Shown here: positions 1 to 11,074 of the stretch, in pieces
Numbering within the stretch: the stretch's first letter is position 1
Layout of the letters: every line of letters begins with the position of its first letter
Origin: Trichodelitschia bisporula
Lineage: Eukaryota > Ascomycota > Dothideomycetes > Phaeotrichales > Phaeotrichaceae
DNA length: 64,000 bases
Direction: 5' to 3'
Assembly: GCA_010356995.1 (NCBI GenBank)
Contig: ML996699.1
Location: forward strand, 1-64,000
The notes under the pieces: generated by a model
Databases searched by the model: none
The model's input: the letters and a program-made list of their open reading frames with translations, nothing else
What the model was told of the DNA's origin: nothing
Translations under genes and position numbers: made by a program

Positions 1-577
1 AAGTGCACCGGAAACGTGTCGTGGGAGACCCCTGCCGGTCCTTGGCCCCCGCAGCTGACCCCGCAGCTGACCCCGCTCTGCCTCAGGCAGACAGCAGCGC
101 GATCTGCGCGGTGATGGGTGGGAGCCGGGGCCTCGGCCCAAATACTCGGGCCACGCACCATTGGACGAGACAAGCTTCTCACGCTTCTCACGCTTCTCAC
201 CTGCGCCGGCAACTCCGGCACCTTCATCGTCGGTATGTCTCCACCCCGCCGTCTCGTCTGATGCTTATCTCGACGTCAGTCCTGGACAACGTCGACAACA
301 CAAGCTCCAACATATCCTGAGAGCTCATGCTTGCCCACGACGACCATCGTCACCCAGTTGTGCTCTCCGCTCTCGTGTCCATCGACGACATGTCTCCCGC
401 GCACCTCGTTCGTGGCTCAGCTGCACACAGGGGCCATCAAAGAGCCCGTTTGCGGTGGTGGGACGACATATGAGAACATCACGAGCGTCCACCAGACCAT
501 CTTCACCGGATGTGTGCTGCCGCCCAACGTCACGACAGCCGCCACCGCCGCAGGCAAGACGCGTTTTCGATGCGCAC
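1..577. other. left-edge stretch without a supportable gene
   Basis: No open frame here reads like protein. A three-fold 9-base repeat (acgcttctc) lies at about 178-205. The stretch may hold the 3' untranslated region of the small minus-strand gene that ends at 578, or the end of a gene lying outside the window. Confidence 0.4.
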
Positions 578-874
578 CTACAGCGGCTCGGCGAGCACCG
601 GCGGATCGCCCTCGTCGCCCGGGCCCTGGATGAAGTACGCGGGGTCGTCGCGCTCCTCGGCGTCAAACGTCTCGAGCAGGATGCGGGTGAGTGCATGGAG
701 GGCGGCGTCGGCCTTTTTGCGCTGGTCGATGCTCAGCTCCAGGCGCGCATCGCGGTGAAGAACATTCCCGATGGCAGGGGCGGAGGCTAGGAACGCTGGG
801 GGAGGTTAATGGGTGTTAGGGGGCGGTAGCGGTCTTCGACGACCTCCGCACCGCCTCCCGTCCTGCGCTGTCAT
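578..874 (-). CDS. small two-exon protein of unknown function (82 aa)
   Basis: Exon 1 is 874..844 and exon 2 is 795..578; they are joined by a 48-nt intron (843..796) with a GTCGTC donor, a CTAAC branch site and a CCCAG acceptor. Joining gives an 82-residue acidic protein with a mostly helical-looking core (motifs RLELSIDQRKKAD and LTRILLETFDAEERDD) ending in VLAEPL. No signal peptide or membrane segment is visible. I do not recognise the family; small helical subunits of larger complexes look like this, but that is only an impression. The intron fits the other introns of the window and the frame is kept across it, which is the main support. A further 5' exon is possible because the first exon is only 31 nt. 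Confidence 0.5.
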
Positions 875-1215
875 TCAAATGTTGAAAGGTGATGCGTGAT
901 CAATGGAAACATCACTGCATCACAAGTCGGACCGAAGGTCTGTCCCTGAGCAAGTTACTTGATTGTCAAAGAGGTGGGGACCCCGAGTTTACTTATACTC
1001 GAGCCCTGTGGCTGAAACTGGGTGAGGTTGAACACAGCTACCGCATTCCAACATCAAATTCCACGCCGCGCCCGCCTCCCAACCCCTCTGTGCCTATGGA
1101 TCCATATTGTTGGGAGATGTTTTGAGCGGTGGCGCACTCCGTTCCTCTATCGGAGTCAATGGGTCGCCGCCTCGACAATGCGAGTGCGTCCCTTCGCTTG
1201 CGTAGGGAGTGATGG
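875..1215. other. intergenic, nothing recognised
   Basis: This is the probable promoter side of the small minus-strand gene starting at 874. I see no coding or repeat signal in it. Confidence 0.4.
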
Positions 1216-2205
1216 ATGAACCGCGCTCCAGCAGCCGCTCCTCCCTTCCTCCATCCTGTGACACCTCGCCGCTCGGGGATTATAGGCATTGCAATCAGCC
1301 CCCACATCAAAGCTAGCCAGAGCCCACAAAGATCCGACGCACGACGCGAACCTACCTTGAAAAAGCTGCACGAAGGAGACATTTGCAGAGTGCGACAGGA
1401 TCTGATATCCCGCCCCCTCAGGTTTTTCATTGTCTCCGCTAATGTTCTGGCCAAAGACCGCGATGCCATGTCGACCGGGATATACAAATGCTCGCAATGC
1501 CCCAAGACGCACACGCGTCCGTGGAACGCCCGCGACCACGAAGCGACTCATCGAGGAAAGTTCGCCCACCCTTGCACGCACGAAGAATGCAACAAGAAAT
1601 AGGGCCGGCGGGATCACCTTGCCCGGCATGTAAACACGGTGCATAAGCGGGTACGCCCTCGGAACACCCGCAGAGAAAAGGCGCGGCGGTCGGCAGCAAC
1701 GGCAAGGGCTCGGGCGGTGACAGCAGCGGCAACGACCACGACATGAGCAACAACTCGAGCGGCCAAAACTCAGGCAGCTCAGACGCGGAGCACAAAGCGC
1801 CGGACTCCACGGGCGGAGAAGCATACACTTAGGGTGGTGCTTTGCGTCCCGGACGAGGCTCTGGGCCATCTTGTTGACATCTATGTTCGTCCCGAGACGG
1901 ACGAGGTGGTTAACGCTTCCGCCCCCGAGGTGCCGTACATTTGCCAGTTTCCCGGCTGCGGGAGTGGTTATTCATGGTCGAAAAGCTTGACCAGACATCA
2001 GCGCACTCACACCAGGGAGAGGCCGTACCCGTGCAGCGTTGCCAACTGCGGCATGTCCTTTTCACGGCCGGACATCTTGGACCACCAGCGCACCGATACC
2101 GGGGAAGAGCCGTTTGCCTGTGAATGTGTCCAGAAATTTTCCCAACGTGGGAACCTCGCCATTCACAAGCGCAGATGTCCCCAACGCAGTGACGCTAACT
2201 CGTGA
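1216..2205 (+). pseudogene. decayed C2H2 zinc-finger protein gene
   Basis: All zinc-finger pieces lie in one plus-strand frame. The first piece (start 1216, internal Met at 1468) has a finger beginning YKCSQCPKTHTR and a second finger CTHEEC that is cut by TAG at 1600-1602; past this stop the same frame goes on with GRRDHLARHVNTVHKR, which completes the finger. Around 1680-1830 the Gly/Ser/Asn-rich linker reads best in another frame (SSGNDHDMSNNSSGQN), and the first frame carries a TGA at 1744. From 1834 the original frame gives two more fingers (YICQFPGC...HQRTHTRERPY and YPCSVANC...HQRTDTGEEPF), the second with Asp in place of a zinc-ligand His. Several independent defects argue for a pseudogene and not for an intron. 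When intact it would have been a nuclear DNA-binding protein. Confidence 0.65.
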
Positions 2206-3656
2206 TGAAAATTAAATACGTCATAGGCGGTGGACAGGGCAATCCGGCTCCTGTTCGAGTTACGCGTTTCTTTGGTGGAGTGACTCGGGTGGGGGGTCGT
2301 CTTGATAGCGCAGGAGGGTGTGATCAATGGAAGCTGATACCTTCCTCCGTCTTGCTGCCAAATCCAGCGCCAGATTTCATTCAATTGGAATGTAAATTAC
2401 TGGCGCGTTAAAAGATTTTGGATGGGTAGTAACGCGTGCTCGTCCTGCCTCCGCATTGAACCACCACGCCTCCCTCAAATCGCCCCGTCTTCGGCCTGTC
2501 GCCGGTTCCCCTCCAGAACTGGCCCGGTTGGACCTGCAAGCGAAGTATCATGGGGCGCCTGTTAGGGCCCTTGTACTGTCTCTGCGGCGTCACCTCTGCC
2601 TGAACATGACTCAGGCAACCCCGCACTCCGATTATCGCGCGGGCTGACTAGCGGGGTCGCTTGCACCACCACTGTGGCTGTGGCTATGTGGCTAGTACGG
2701 GCTAGCGCCTCGCTTAACCCCACACCCCTACATCGTGGTTGTGTTTGGCTTTGCCATCCTCTTCCTCTCTTTCCTCTGCATCTGATATTTACAATCATCC
2801 ATCTGCATCCAGAGCTTTGTGCACACTTGCAGTGACCGTGACAGGTTTTGCTCAGCGAGCTCCTGGAATTATGCGCATTGCTCCTCGAGCTGCCGTAGTG
2901 ATGCGCATCCCTTCTCAAGCTTTCGGTGTAATGCACATCCGTCTTCAAGCTCCCTGAGCCATGCGCATTGGTCATTGAGCTCCGGCATTGCGCAGCGAGT
3001 CCCAGAGCAGTGCGCATCGGTCAGCGAGCTCTCCTACTAATCGCTGTGATTACATTTGGGCGGACGACCTTGGCTGTGGCTGCGCATGGTTCAAGTTCTG
3101 GTAACTGCGGATGGTAGTGTGCTCGTGTTCTCTGGAATACTTGACGATATCCTTATCGTTGTCCGGCTCGAACCGGGGGCATTTTCTTCAATATTGATAT
3201 CCCAGCTCTCGTGGGCTAGGCTGAAGCATGGCCTTGGTCCATATCGTAACCCTTCTTACGCCCCTCACCAGCTAGCACGCTCTAGACATCACAGCCGATT
3301 CACAGAGCGTGCCTACATGGATCGACGGGCACTTGATACTTCAGATGTCTTACGACTTCCTTTATCGACACCGCGCCTTTATCAGCAGCTCGCTAAGCAA
3401 ACTCAACCTTCATATATATAGCCTAGCATCCCATGAAAGCTCCCAGACAAACCATAAATCCAAGGGCCACTGCCTCCACTCTGTCAAAAAGCACAGACTC
3501 TCCGTGCTTCCTCCTCCGTGAGAATTCCCACCACAAATATCAGTATCTCCATACCGCGACACTCCCACAATCCCCATTCACTTCCATGATCCCTACAATC
3601 CCCATTTACTCCCTCACAATCCCCTGAATACCATCGTCCACCGCACGAACCCAGAA
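2206..3656. other. intergenic region with a minisatellite
   Basis: No gene is supported in these 1.45 kb. The only structure is the 30-bp imperfect tandem array described separately at 2850-3035. An AT-rich TATA-like run (catatatatag) lies near 3411-3421, about 240 bases ahead of the next start codon. Confidence 0.5.
2850..3035. repeat. imperfect tandem repeat, period 30 bp
   Basis: The anchor ATGCGCAT(T/C) recurs at 2871, 2901, 2931 (as ATGCACATC) and 2961, exactly 30 bases apart, with weaker copies near 2988 and 3010. Each anchor is preceded by a (C/T)(T/G)(C/A)(G/A)AGCT element. There are about six copies. On the minus strand the period encodes a 10-residue pattern but no convincing protein. 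Confidence 0.75.
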
Positions 3657-4213
3657 ATGTACTACAACAAGCGAAAGCGCGAGGCCGCCCCCTCCCCCGA
3701 CGAAGGCCTCTCCGCCGCCCCAAAGAAGCCGTCCAGCCTCGCCGCCAACGAGCAAGAGTCCTCCGCCGCGCCTGAAACGCACATGCGTCTCCGCAGCGGC
3801 ACTCGTATCAGCAGTACCGATAACAGAAGCGCCCCAACCGGCAGTAGTCGCACTAGCAGCAGCAAGCTAACTGGAAAAAACGCAGGTACGTTGTCCTCGG
3901 TCCGCTGGCCAGGCAAACCTGACGTAGCCGTCCTCCTAAAAGTCCTTGCTTTCGAAACTCAGCAAAATTCGTAGCAAACGACCGCGCCAACTTTCGTGTG
4001 GGCTGTGCGGCGGGTCCCGATGTTCTCGTTTCGAGCTCGTCGTCGGGCGCCCCCGCATCGCGGCCGGAAAAACGTGTCCCCACGCTGACAACCCCTGCCG
4101 CGACCGCGGGGTCGCGACTGGATTCGAGCGGGCACGTAACCGCGGACAACACGCCCTGCCCGGTTTTCCCTCTTCCGCATCTTCCACGCCTTGAGAGTAG
4201 CTTAGGTCTCTGA
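3657..4213 (+). CDS. small basic/Ser-rich protein of unknown function (159 aa)
   Basis: Exon 1 is 3657..3885 and exon 2 is 3963..4213, joined by a 77-nt intron (GTACGT donor, CTCAG acceptor) that keeps the frame. The product starts MYYNKRKREAAPSP and is rich in Ser, Ala, Arg and Lys; no domain, signal peptide or membrane helix is visible. The N-terminal KRKR run could be a nuclear localisation signal (inference). Its stop lies only 63 bases before the DCN1 start codon on the same strand, so the DCN1 promoter would overlap this gene. It could also be a long transcribed leader of DCN1 that happens to be open. Confidence 0.4.
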
Positions 4214-4276
4214 CTTTCCTTCTGGATTTACTTTCTAACTTCCCTCGCTCCAGCTCCAGCTCCAGCTCCAGCAAAG

Positions 4277-5197
4277 ATGCCACCCGCGTACACCTCCGCG
4301 CAAAAAGCGGCCATCAGCCAATTCGCCTCCGTCACCCACGCGGACCGGGCCACCGCCGCACGAGTATGTCCTCCCCTTCTCCCTACGGCATAGCTGACAC
4401 ATTTAGCTCCTCAAATCCAACGGTTGGAACGTCCCCACAGCAGTTCATGCGTATGCACCCCCCCTTCCTTCCTCACCTCCCTCTCTAACACTATTCTCAG
4501 TTTCTACGGCACCGCTCCCCCTCCCTCCCCCTCCACCACCGCCCTCAACAAGCTCTTCGACTCCCTCCGGTCCGCCGACTCCACCTCCACGCCCGACAAA
4601 ATCGGCCCCGAAGGCACGATGGCGTATTTCGGCAACCTCGGCGTCGCGCTCGATGATGTGGGGTGCTTTGTCGTGAGCCAGATCGTGGCCTCCCCTGGCA
4701 TGGGCGAAATGACCCGCGCCGGGTTTGTGAATGGCTGGGCGGAGGCCGGGGCCGAGACGGCGCAACAGCAGGCGGCGCTGGTGCGGGCGCGCAAGGCGGG
4801 GCTGGGAAAGAAGGAGAATCGGGGTGTGCTTAGGGGGGTTTATAGGCATACGTTTCGCTTGGCGTTGACGGCGCCTGGGCAGAGGAATATTGATGTGGAC
4901 ACGGCGGTTGCGATGTGGGGATTGCTGTTTACGGCGCCAAGTCTGGAGTGGAAGGGAAGTGTTGATTGGCTTGGGTTGTGGACAGAGTTTGTGAGAGCGA
5001 GGGGCAAGGCGATCAATGCGGATGTATGGAATCAGACGCTTGTTTTTGCGGAGGAGACGTTGAAAGATGAGGGGCTTGGGTGGTGGACTGAGGAGGCGGC
5101 GTGGCCGGCGTTGGTGGATGAATTTGTCAAGTGGTGTCGCGAGGAGAGGGGGGTAGGAGTGCAGAAGAAGGCGGAGGAGGATGAGATGTCTTATTAG
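4277..5197 (+). CDS. DCN1: Dcn1-like cullin neddylation co-E3
   Basis: Exons 4277..4363, 4407..4450 and 4501..5197 give a 275-residue protein. Residues about 5-46 form a UBA-like domain (DRATAARLLKSNGWNVPTAV then FYGTA). The rest is the PONY/DCUN1 domain, with FGNLGVALDDVGCFVVSQI, MGEMTRAGFVNGW, YRHTFRLAL and a C-terminal WPALVDEFVKWCRE. Family knowledge: Dcn1 binds the acetylated N-terminus of the Nedd8 E2 Ubc12 and the cullin WHB domain, and speeds Nedd8 transfer onto cullins. Both introns are 43-50 nt with GTATG donors. The size matches yeast Dcn1 (about 270 aa) and no key part seems missing. It would act in nucleus and cytosol on SCF-type ligases; the F-box gene SAF1 at 50 kb is one possible user of such ligases. 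Confidence 0.93.
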
Positions 5198-5618
5198 GGG
5201 GGATACCCGTTGAATTCTGGAGGAGATGGGTTGGACGTTGGGCGTTGGGCACTCTTTGAAGTCGGGGTTCGGTCAGGCGTCGTCTGTCTTTTCATGGTCA
5301 TGTCGGTCATGAGCGCGGCGTAGCTGAGTTTTTCATCCATAGACTGCGCTATTGTCATCTGCCCTTTCGGCGTCCTTTGCTGCTTCTCCTCTATTAACGA
5401 TTGGCTTTTGGAACGGTAAAACAGATCTCCGAGTAAGTTCCTCTGCTTTCATCATACTTTCACTCTTCACTCGTTGCGTTTAGACGTACCTAAGCCCTGT
5501 TCCCATTCAGGGCATTCAAGTCCGGTCCTCTATTTTCATTTGCCCTAACTTACTAGTTCACGTCCCAGTGCTTTTTAGTACATCGAAACCCGCAGTCGCC
5601 GACAAAACAATGACCTGC
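5198..5618. other. intergenic, contains left copy of a direct repeat
   Basis: No gene is seen. Bases 5295-5390 resemble 7495-7595 (see the repeat entries). The rest holds the likely 3' regions of convergent DCN1 and the DUF3425-type gene. Confidence 0.4.
5295..5390 (+). repeat. diverged direct repeat, left copy
   Basis: It starts with 17 bases (TGGTCATGTCGGTCATG) identical to 7495-7511, exactly 2,200 bases away in the same orientation. Similarity continues more weakly through TAGCTGA and TGCCCTTT. It lies just outside the 3' end of the DUF3425-type gene. Confidence 0.55.
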
Positions 5619-6926
5619 CTACTTATTTCTCATTCTTTGGGACCAAGTGCGTCCATTGGAGAAACTTCTTGTGGAACTCCGCCCCAGCAACCAGTTTTTG
5701 ATGTCGCGAATGTGCTGCTTGAAGTCCCAGTCGAGATTGAGCGGCCGTTCGCGCCCCTTCCACTTCTCCTCCTCCAAATCCGTGTCGTCCTTGCCCCAAA
5801 GCATCTCCTCATCAGAGTCATGGTCCAGCGGATGGCCGAACACTGTATTATAGTCGCCGTTACAGTTGACAGACAAGTTAAGGGGGAAGGGCTGATACTC
5901 CCGAAAAAGGTCGACCCGTATGCGAAGGCCTCGTCGGGGCTTTGTACCAGTGCCTCGCGCAGCTCCGGCCTGATGGTTACGTTAGCTGGCGAACGACCTG
6001 GGAACTGAGGGCCAAGGGCCAACTCACCATGGTATGTAGTCTACCCAGAGAGGGTGCTCCACAAATAACGGTACCGGCCGCGGACGAAGCCACTGAGGCA
6101 TGTCATTGTACCTCGCCTTCGACGGGGTGATCAGCCACTTCGTATACAGGAACCCGATACACATGATAGCGCAAGCTCGCCCAGGGTCCTCAGGATAAAA
6201 ATGATCATCCAGCCAGCCGGTGAACAGCATCGATAGCGGGTGCGAGGGATAGACAGTCTCGCTACCGTGAGGCAGTCTATTTCAGTTCGGCTTGCAAAGG
6301 CGCCTATGGTCCTTCAGCGACTTAGGCTGTGCCAACTCACGGCGTTGCTCCGCTACGAATTCGAGGATGTGGGCGTCCATACCGTAATCGGTCACCTCGC
6401 AGTTGTTGAGCGGCAGTGCCATCACGAACTTCGGGCCAGGAAATGCGCTCGGGGGGCCTTCGGCAGCGCGCTCGCTGTCCTCAAGGATGAAGTCAATGCC
6501 CAGGCGCGGGTCATTAGTATAAAACAACGGGTGGAGCGGCGGCGGCGGAAGGGGGGGCATCTGCCCCAAGATCATGGCTGCACCGTCAACTACTTCCTAG
6601 GATACACATTTACCGCTACTACATCCGTAGTTCATGGGGAACAAGGCTGGCACACAACTTACCCCGCCTCGTCTCCTGCGAGAAAATCCCTGTACGCGAT
6701 CCCAGAGCGCTTGCGACATGCGATTTCTCTTGACCTCTAGCTCCCGCAGCTCGGCCGCCGGGCCCTTCTCGACCTCGACTGGCGGATTTTGCGATTCCGG
6801 GATCGGGTACACGCGCCAGTCGGCTGCCGGGGGTGGTAAGGAAGGCACCTTGCGTCTGGTTGTTCGGCGTGGCACTGCGGACGATTGGTGGCCCACCGTC
6901 TGGCGACCGCTGCGCAATACTGGCAT
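5619..6926 (-). pseudogene. DUF3425-type protein gene, apparently frameshifted
   Basis: Four exons can be read on the minus strand: 6926..6663, 6596..6341, 6261..6028 and 5969..5619. The protein has a basic N-terminus (MPVLRSGRQ), a Pro-rich linker (MPPLPPPPLHPLF), then WLITPSKARYNDMPQWLRP followed by VEHPLWVDYIPWPELREALV, which matches the signature of the fungal DUF3425 family, many members of which also carry a bZIP region. No bZIP is obvious here. Two joins fail by one base: exon 2 ends in phase 1 while exon 3 needs phase 2, and inside exon 4 the frame of FAYGSTFF shifts to that of REYQPFPLNL at a run of five A (plus strand, 5904-5908). Homopolymer sequencing error or true decay are both possible. 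The gene would otherwise be a nuclear protein of about 370 residues. Confidence 0.6.
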
Positions 6927-7714
6927 AGCTGGGGCGGTTGATGGGTGTGGGCGCTACTGCGCGAGCGAGTGCGCGTGGGTGAGAAGTGGGATTTGCCGGC
7001 TGTATTGGTTTGTGAACTGGGCGATTGGTGGCAAGGTACAAAGAAAGGGAAAGGTTGGTGAAGAAGATGAAGTGACTTGACTGCTCAATATATCCAGTGA
7101 GATACTAGGCAAGAGAAAAAAGTGAGAGGCCGTAAAACGCGCTACACACGCGATGTAAAAAGTAAGTAGTCTAAACAATCCGCTTGCGCGCTGAAGATCG
7201 ACAGGCCCGTGATACAGTGACATCAAGGCCTGGACGCGCGATACGCATGTAGAAAGAGTCAAAGCTGGGTCTGCGGTACAACTTAACATGTTTAGGACTA
7301 CGCAATGTTGCAAGCTGGATATGCTTTGCTCAAACCCAAGGTACGGACCGCGTGCTTTCTTTCACGCGTGGTCGTGTGGGGAAGCGGGCCACGCCTTACG
7401 CCACATTGTGTGGCGTTGCGATGACTACGCCTTGCCCAACATGGGATGTTGACGAAATTTGGGCTCGTTGGCGACGGTCGTGGTCGGCTTATTGTGGTCA
7501 TGTCGGTCATGGGACTAGCTGACTTCTGATCCGCAGATTGTGATATTCGTTCTCCATTTGCCCTTTTTGCCATGCTATGCTGCTGCGACGCTGGCAACAC
7601 GCTTCGGATTACTATGTGGGGCGAGGCATGAACACGGTGTGAAAATAAGGCGCCGTCTATGATATCTATGACGATAGAGCGTAGCCTGTTCTCCAGCTAG
7701 CTCCTACCACCCAT
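6927..7714. other. intergenic, contains right copy of a direct repeat
   Basis: It holds the upstream side of the DUF3425-type gene and the 3' side of EFL1. Apart from the direct repeat at 7495-7595 I see no structured element and no gene. Confidence 0.4.
7495..7595 (+). repeat. diverged direct repeat, right copy
   Basis: This is the partner of 5295-5390; the first 17 bases are identical and the remainder roughly two-thirds alike by eye. Together the copies bracket the damaged DUF3425-type gene. Confidence 0.55.
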
Positions 7715-10700
7715 CTACCTCTTCAGCGTCTTCTGCTTCTCCGCACTCTCCACCAGTTTCCTCCCCACAAAAAGTCCCTTCCGCTCCCTAACCCGATCCA
7801 TATACTTCTTCGCCACATTCTCCCTGTCCGCCAGTTCCCCCAGATCCTCCATCTCCTCCTCCGTCGTCGGCACCCAAAAAGGGTCTTCGTCCAGCATTTC
7901 GTAGCCTTGGAACACGAGCTGCGGCGACGCGTTCCCGCTCGTGCGCGTGCGCATCTCGGCTGCGAAGCCGAAAGACTCGGCTACTGGTAAAAGGGCGAGG
8001 ATGCTGAAGAAGGGGGTGCCTTCGTTGAGTTGTTCGCTGAGGATGTGGCCGCGGCGCCGGGTTATGACGCCGTAGACGCGCCCGAGGACTTCAGCTGCGA
8101 GCTGTTAGCAGGGCCGAGGGGGAGGGTGGGGGGGACAACGTACCCGCGGCCTGAATCTCACAGCTATACATAGCGAGCATCATCCTAGGACTCCAATCCA
8201 AGAATCCAACTCTCACGCCCTCGCGTACCGCGCGGAGCACCTCGCCCGTCAAACGACCGAGCTTATCCCTCCCGGCATCATCGGGCGGGAGGCGTACATC
8301 CACGCTCTCGATGAACACGGCAACACCTTGGAGCGGCTCGTGGCAGAGCGGACCTTGCTGCGTGCTCAGCTGGAAGGCGTGGGCGATTTTGTCGCGCAGG
8401 TCGCGCGGCGTCAACGTAGCTGATGGGGCTGGCGGTTCCGGGTGTGTATCTGTTAATCTGGGATGGAATCAGCAATTCAGATTCCACAGTAGAAAGAGGA
8501 ATCACGCACATGGGCTCGAAGAGTCCTTCACCTGTGGCGCCGATGAGCACATTCGGCCCCACCCTCCGTGGCCCAAACGCAACAATTCGCTCCACGACAC
8601 CAGTCCACACATCCTTCTCCTTCGCCGAAGCAAACGCGGAGGCGAGCTGCGTCTTGAAGTCATCAAGGGACAGCGCCGCCGTTTCCAGCAGCTCCACCTC
8701 GCCGACCCGATCCGCCTCGTCCTCACCCTCAGCCTCACCTGTGCGCTCCGCACGCCCACGCTCCTCCCTCGCACGCCGCTCGGTGTGTAGGCGCTTCACG
8801 ACGCCAGCATTGCGCACTAGGAATTCCGTCACGGGCGCCGGAAGGGGCCGTACACGCAACCGGATAGCAACCTGCTTAGAACTCGTTTCAGCAACCACAG
8901 TACCCCGGGGTAAATCCTTCTCCCTCGGCGGATTCATCTCGCTTGCCGCAACAATACTCTCACGATACGGCACAATCGGTTCACCAGCCGCAATCTCACA
9001 CCTTGCAAACCGCTCTCTCAAATCCTTAAGACAACGCTCGAGATGCAATTCCCCCGCCGTAGCCAGGACATGTTCCCCGCTCTCGAGCACCTCGTACACC
9101 GCGCATGGATCTGCCTGCTCGAGTAGCTTTAGGCCTTGGATCATTTTATCCAGATCAGCGGGATGCTCCGGCTCGAGCGCGACGCGCACTATGGGCGCAG
9201 TGGCGACGGACACGCCCGCGAGATTGACACCCCCCTCGATTGCGCTGCACAGCGTGCCTGCTTTCAAGACGTGTCCTGCCAGTCCACCTATGCCGAATAC
9301 CACGCCCGCGGGCACAGACTTCAGTGCCTCGAGACTGCGTCCCATGAGGAGATACAGGGCCGTGACGGTGACACGCGTGGGCGCGGGTTTGGCGTGGGGA
9401 TGCGCGGGGGAGAATTTGGGGGGTAGGACGAAGATCTCGTCCCCAACATTGAGAGTCCCAGAGAAGAGCCGTGCAAAGCCGATGAGGTAGTCTGGCTCCT
9501 CCTCCTTCTCAGGCTCGGGCTCGGGCTCGGGCTTCTCGCTGTCGTCCAGGCCCATAGTGCTGAGCGCATCGGCTATGCCCCCCGCTTCGGCGGCCTGTGC
9601 GCGCGCAAACTCGGCGCGTTTCCGGCGGGCTAGTTCGCGTGCCTCTTCGGCTGAGAGCGTGGTGCCGCGGCGCTTGTTCTCCGGCAGTTCGCTCGCGGGG
9701 ACAGCGACCATTTTGCTGACGTAGGCGACGACCGGCGCGGACGGATCAGTGCTAAACCCCGCCATTGCGTCGCAGATGCGCGGGTCCACGTGTTCCGCCC
9801 CGGGTGACGAGGCTACGATCTCCGGTATGCGGGCAGCCTGGGCGGCGCGGGGCGAGGGCAGCTGCTCTATGACGCTGATGAGCGTGGCTGTGGACAGCGG
9901 GAGCCAGGCGGCGAAGAGGGCAGTCAGTAGGGCGCGGGGGTCGCGGGAGCGCAGGATGTGTGCGGGGACGGAGAGGTTGAGGGACTTTGTGATCTTCTCC
10001 ACCATGGCGGGGTCTCTGGACAATGTGAGTTACTGTAGCTAGCACTATGGTATTATACACGCACCCCTTGCCGTGGTCTCCGCCTGCTGTCGCCTCGTAC
10101 ACGGCCCATACGTTTGCCAGCACCAGTTGCACGAACATGGGCTTCAGTGCGCGGCCCTTGAGGTGCTTTGCGCCGAGCACGCGCTTGGTCTTTGGGTCGA
10201 GGTAGAAGTCGCCCCAGAGCACCTTTTCGAGCACTGTGCGCTTGATGCCGAGCTTCTTCTCGTAGAGCGTCGCGAACTGCTTCACGGTAAAGGCCCAACC
10301 GTCGACGGCGCTGCTGAAAATGACATTGTTCTTTTCGGGCGCAAAGTAAATGTCCTCGTCGTCGCGCTCCTGGAACTCGTCGGTGTCGATGCTGTCGTCA
10401 TTGCCCGTCGTATCCCGCTCCTGTTGCCGCGTCGATGCCGCCGCGACGCGCTCCTCGAGCTTTTCGCGCCACTTAAGGTCCTCCTCCATGCGCTCGCCTT
10501 GAAAGAAGCTGCCCATGACAGCGTTGACCTGCTCAAGCAGCTTGCTGAGGTGGGTGTATGCCTCGGCGGGGGTGAGTTTCAGTTCGGTGACGAGGCGGTC
10601 CATCTTGTTGATGACGAGCAGCGGCTTGAGCTTCTCGATCCACACCTGGCGGAGGACCGTGACGGTCTGGCTGCAGACGCCCTCCACCGCGTCGACGAGC

Positions 10701-11074
10701 ACGACTGCGCCATCGCAGAGACGCGACGCGGTAGACACCTCGCTGCTGAAGTCTATGTGTCCAGGGGAGTCGATGAGGTTGATGAGGTATTCCTCAGTTT
10801 GCGGCGGAGCGTCGGGGGACGGGCGCCGGCCGATGGAGAAGAAGAGGGAGATCGCGGACGACTCCATTGTGATACCGCGCAGCTGCTCGTCCGGTCGCGA
10901 GTCCAGGTAGCGGATCTTGCCGGCGAGCTTGGGGCTGATAATACCATTGGTGGCGATGAGCGCGTCGGTGAGCGACGTCTTGCCGTGGTCTACGTGCGCG
11001 AGGATACAGATGTTGCGCACATTGTCGGCGGACTTTTGGAGCGCGATGAGCTTTTCGGGATTGACGACGGGCAT
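7715..11074 (-). CDS. EFL1: Elongation factor-like GTPase 1 (60S ribosome maturation)
   Basis: Exons 11074..10065, 10015..8510, 8457..8144 and 8094..7715 give 1069 residues, close to yeast Efl1/Ria1 (about 1110). The N-terminal GTPase domain shows G1 AHVDHGKT (about 26-33), G3 DSPGHIDF and G4 NKMDR. An acidic insertion ([17 protein letters not shown]) and a [13 protein letters not shown] insertion sit where Efl1 differs from eEF2. Later come the EF2-like blocks [31 protein letters not shown]-like [11 protein letters not shown], and [15 protein letters not shown]. Family knowledge: Efl1 works with Sdo1/SBDS to evict eIF6/Tif6 from late 60S subunits in the cytoplasm. The eEF2 diphthamide histidine region is not expected. 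Introns are 49-52 nt; the third uses acceptor CTCGCAG placed just after a CTAAC branch site. The gene diverges from the Opy1-like gene at 11950. Confidence 0.95.
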
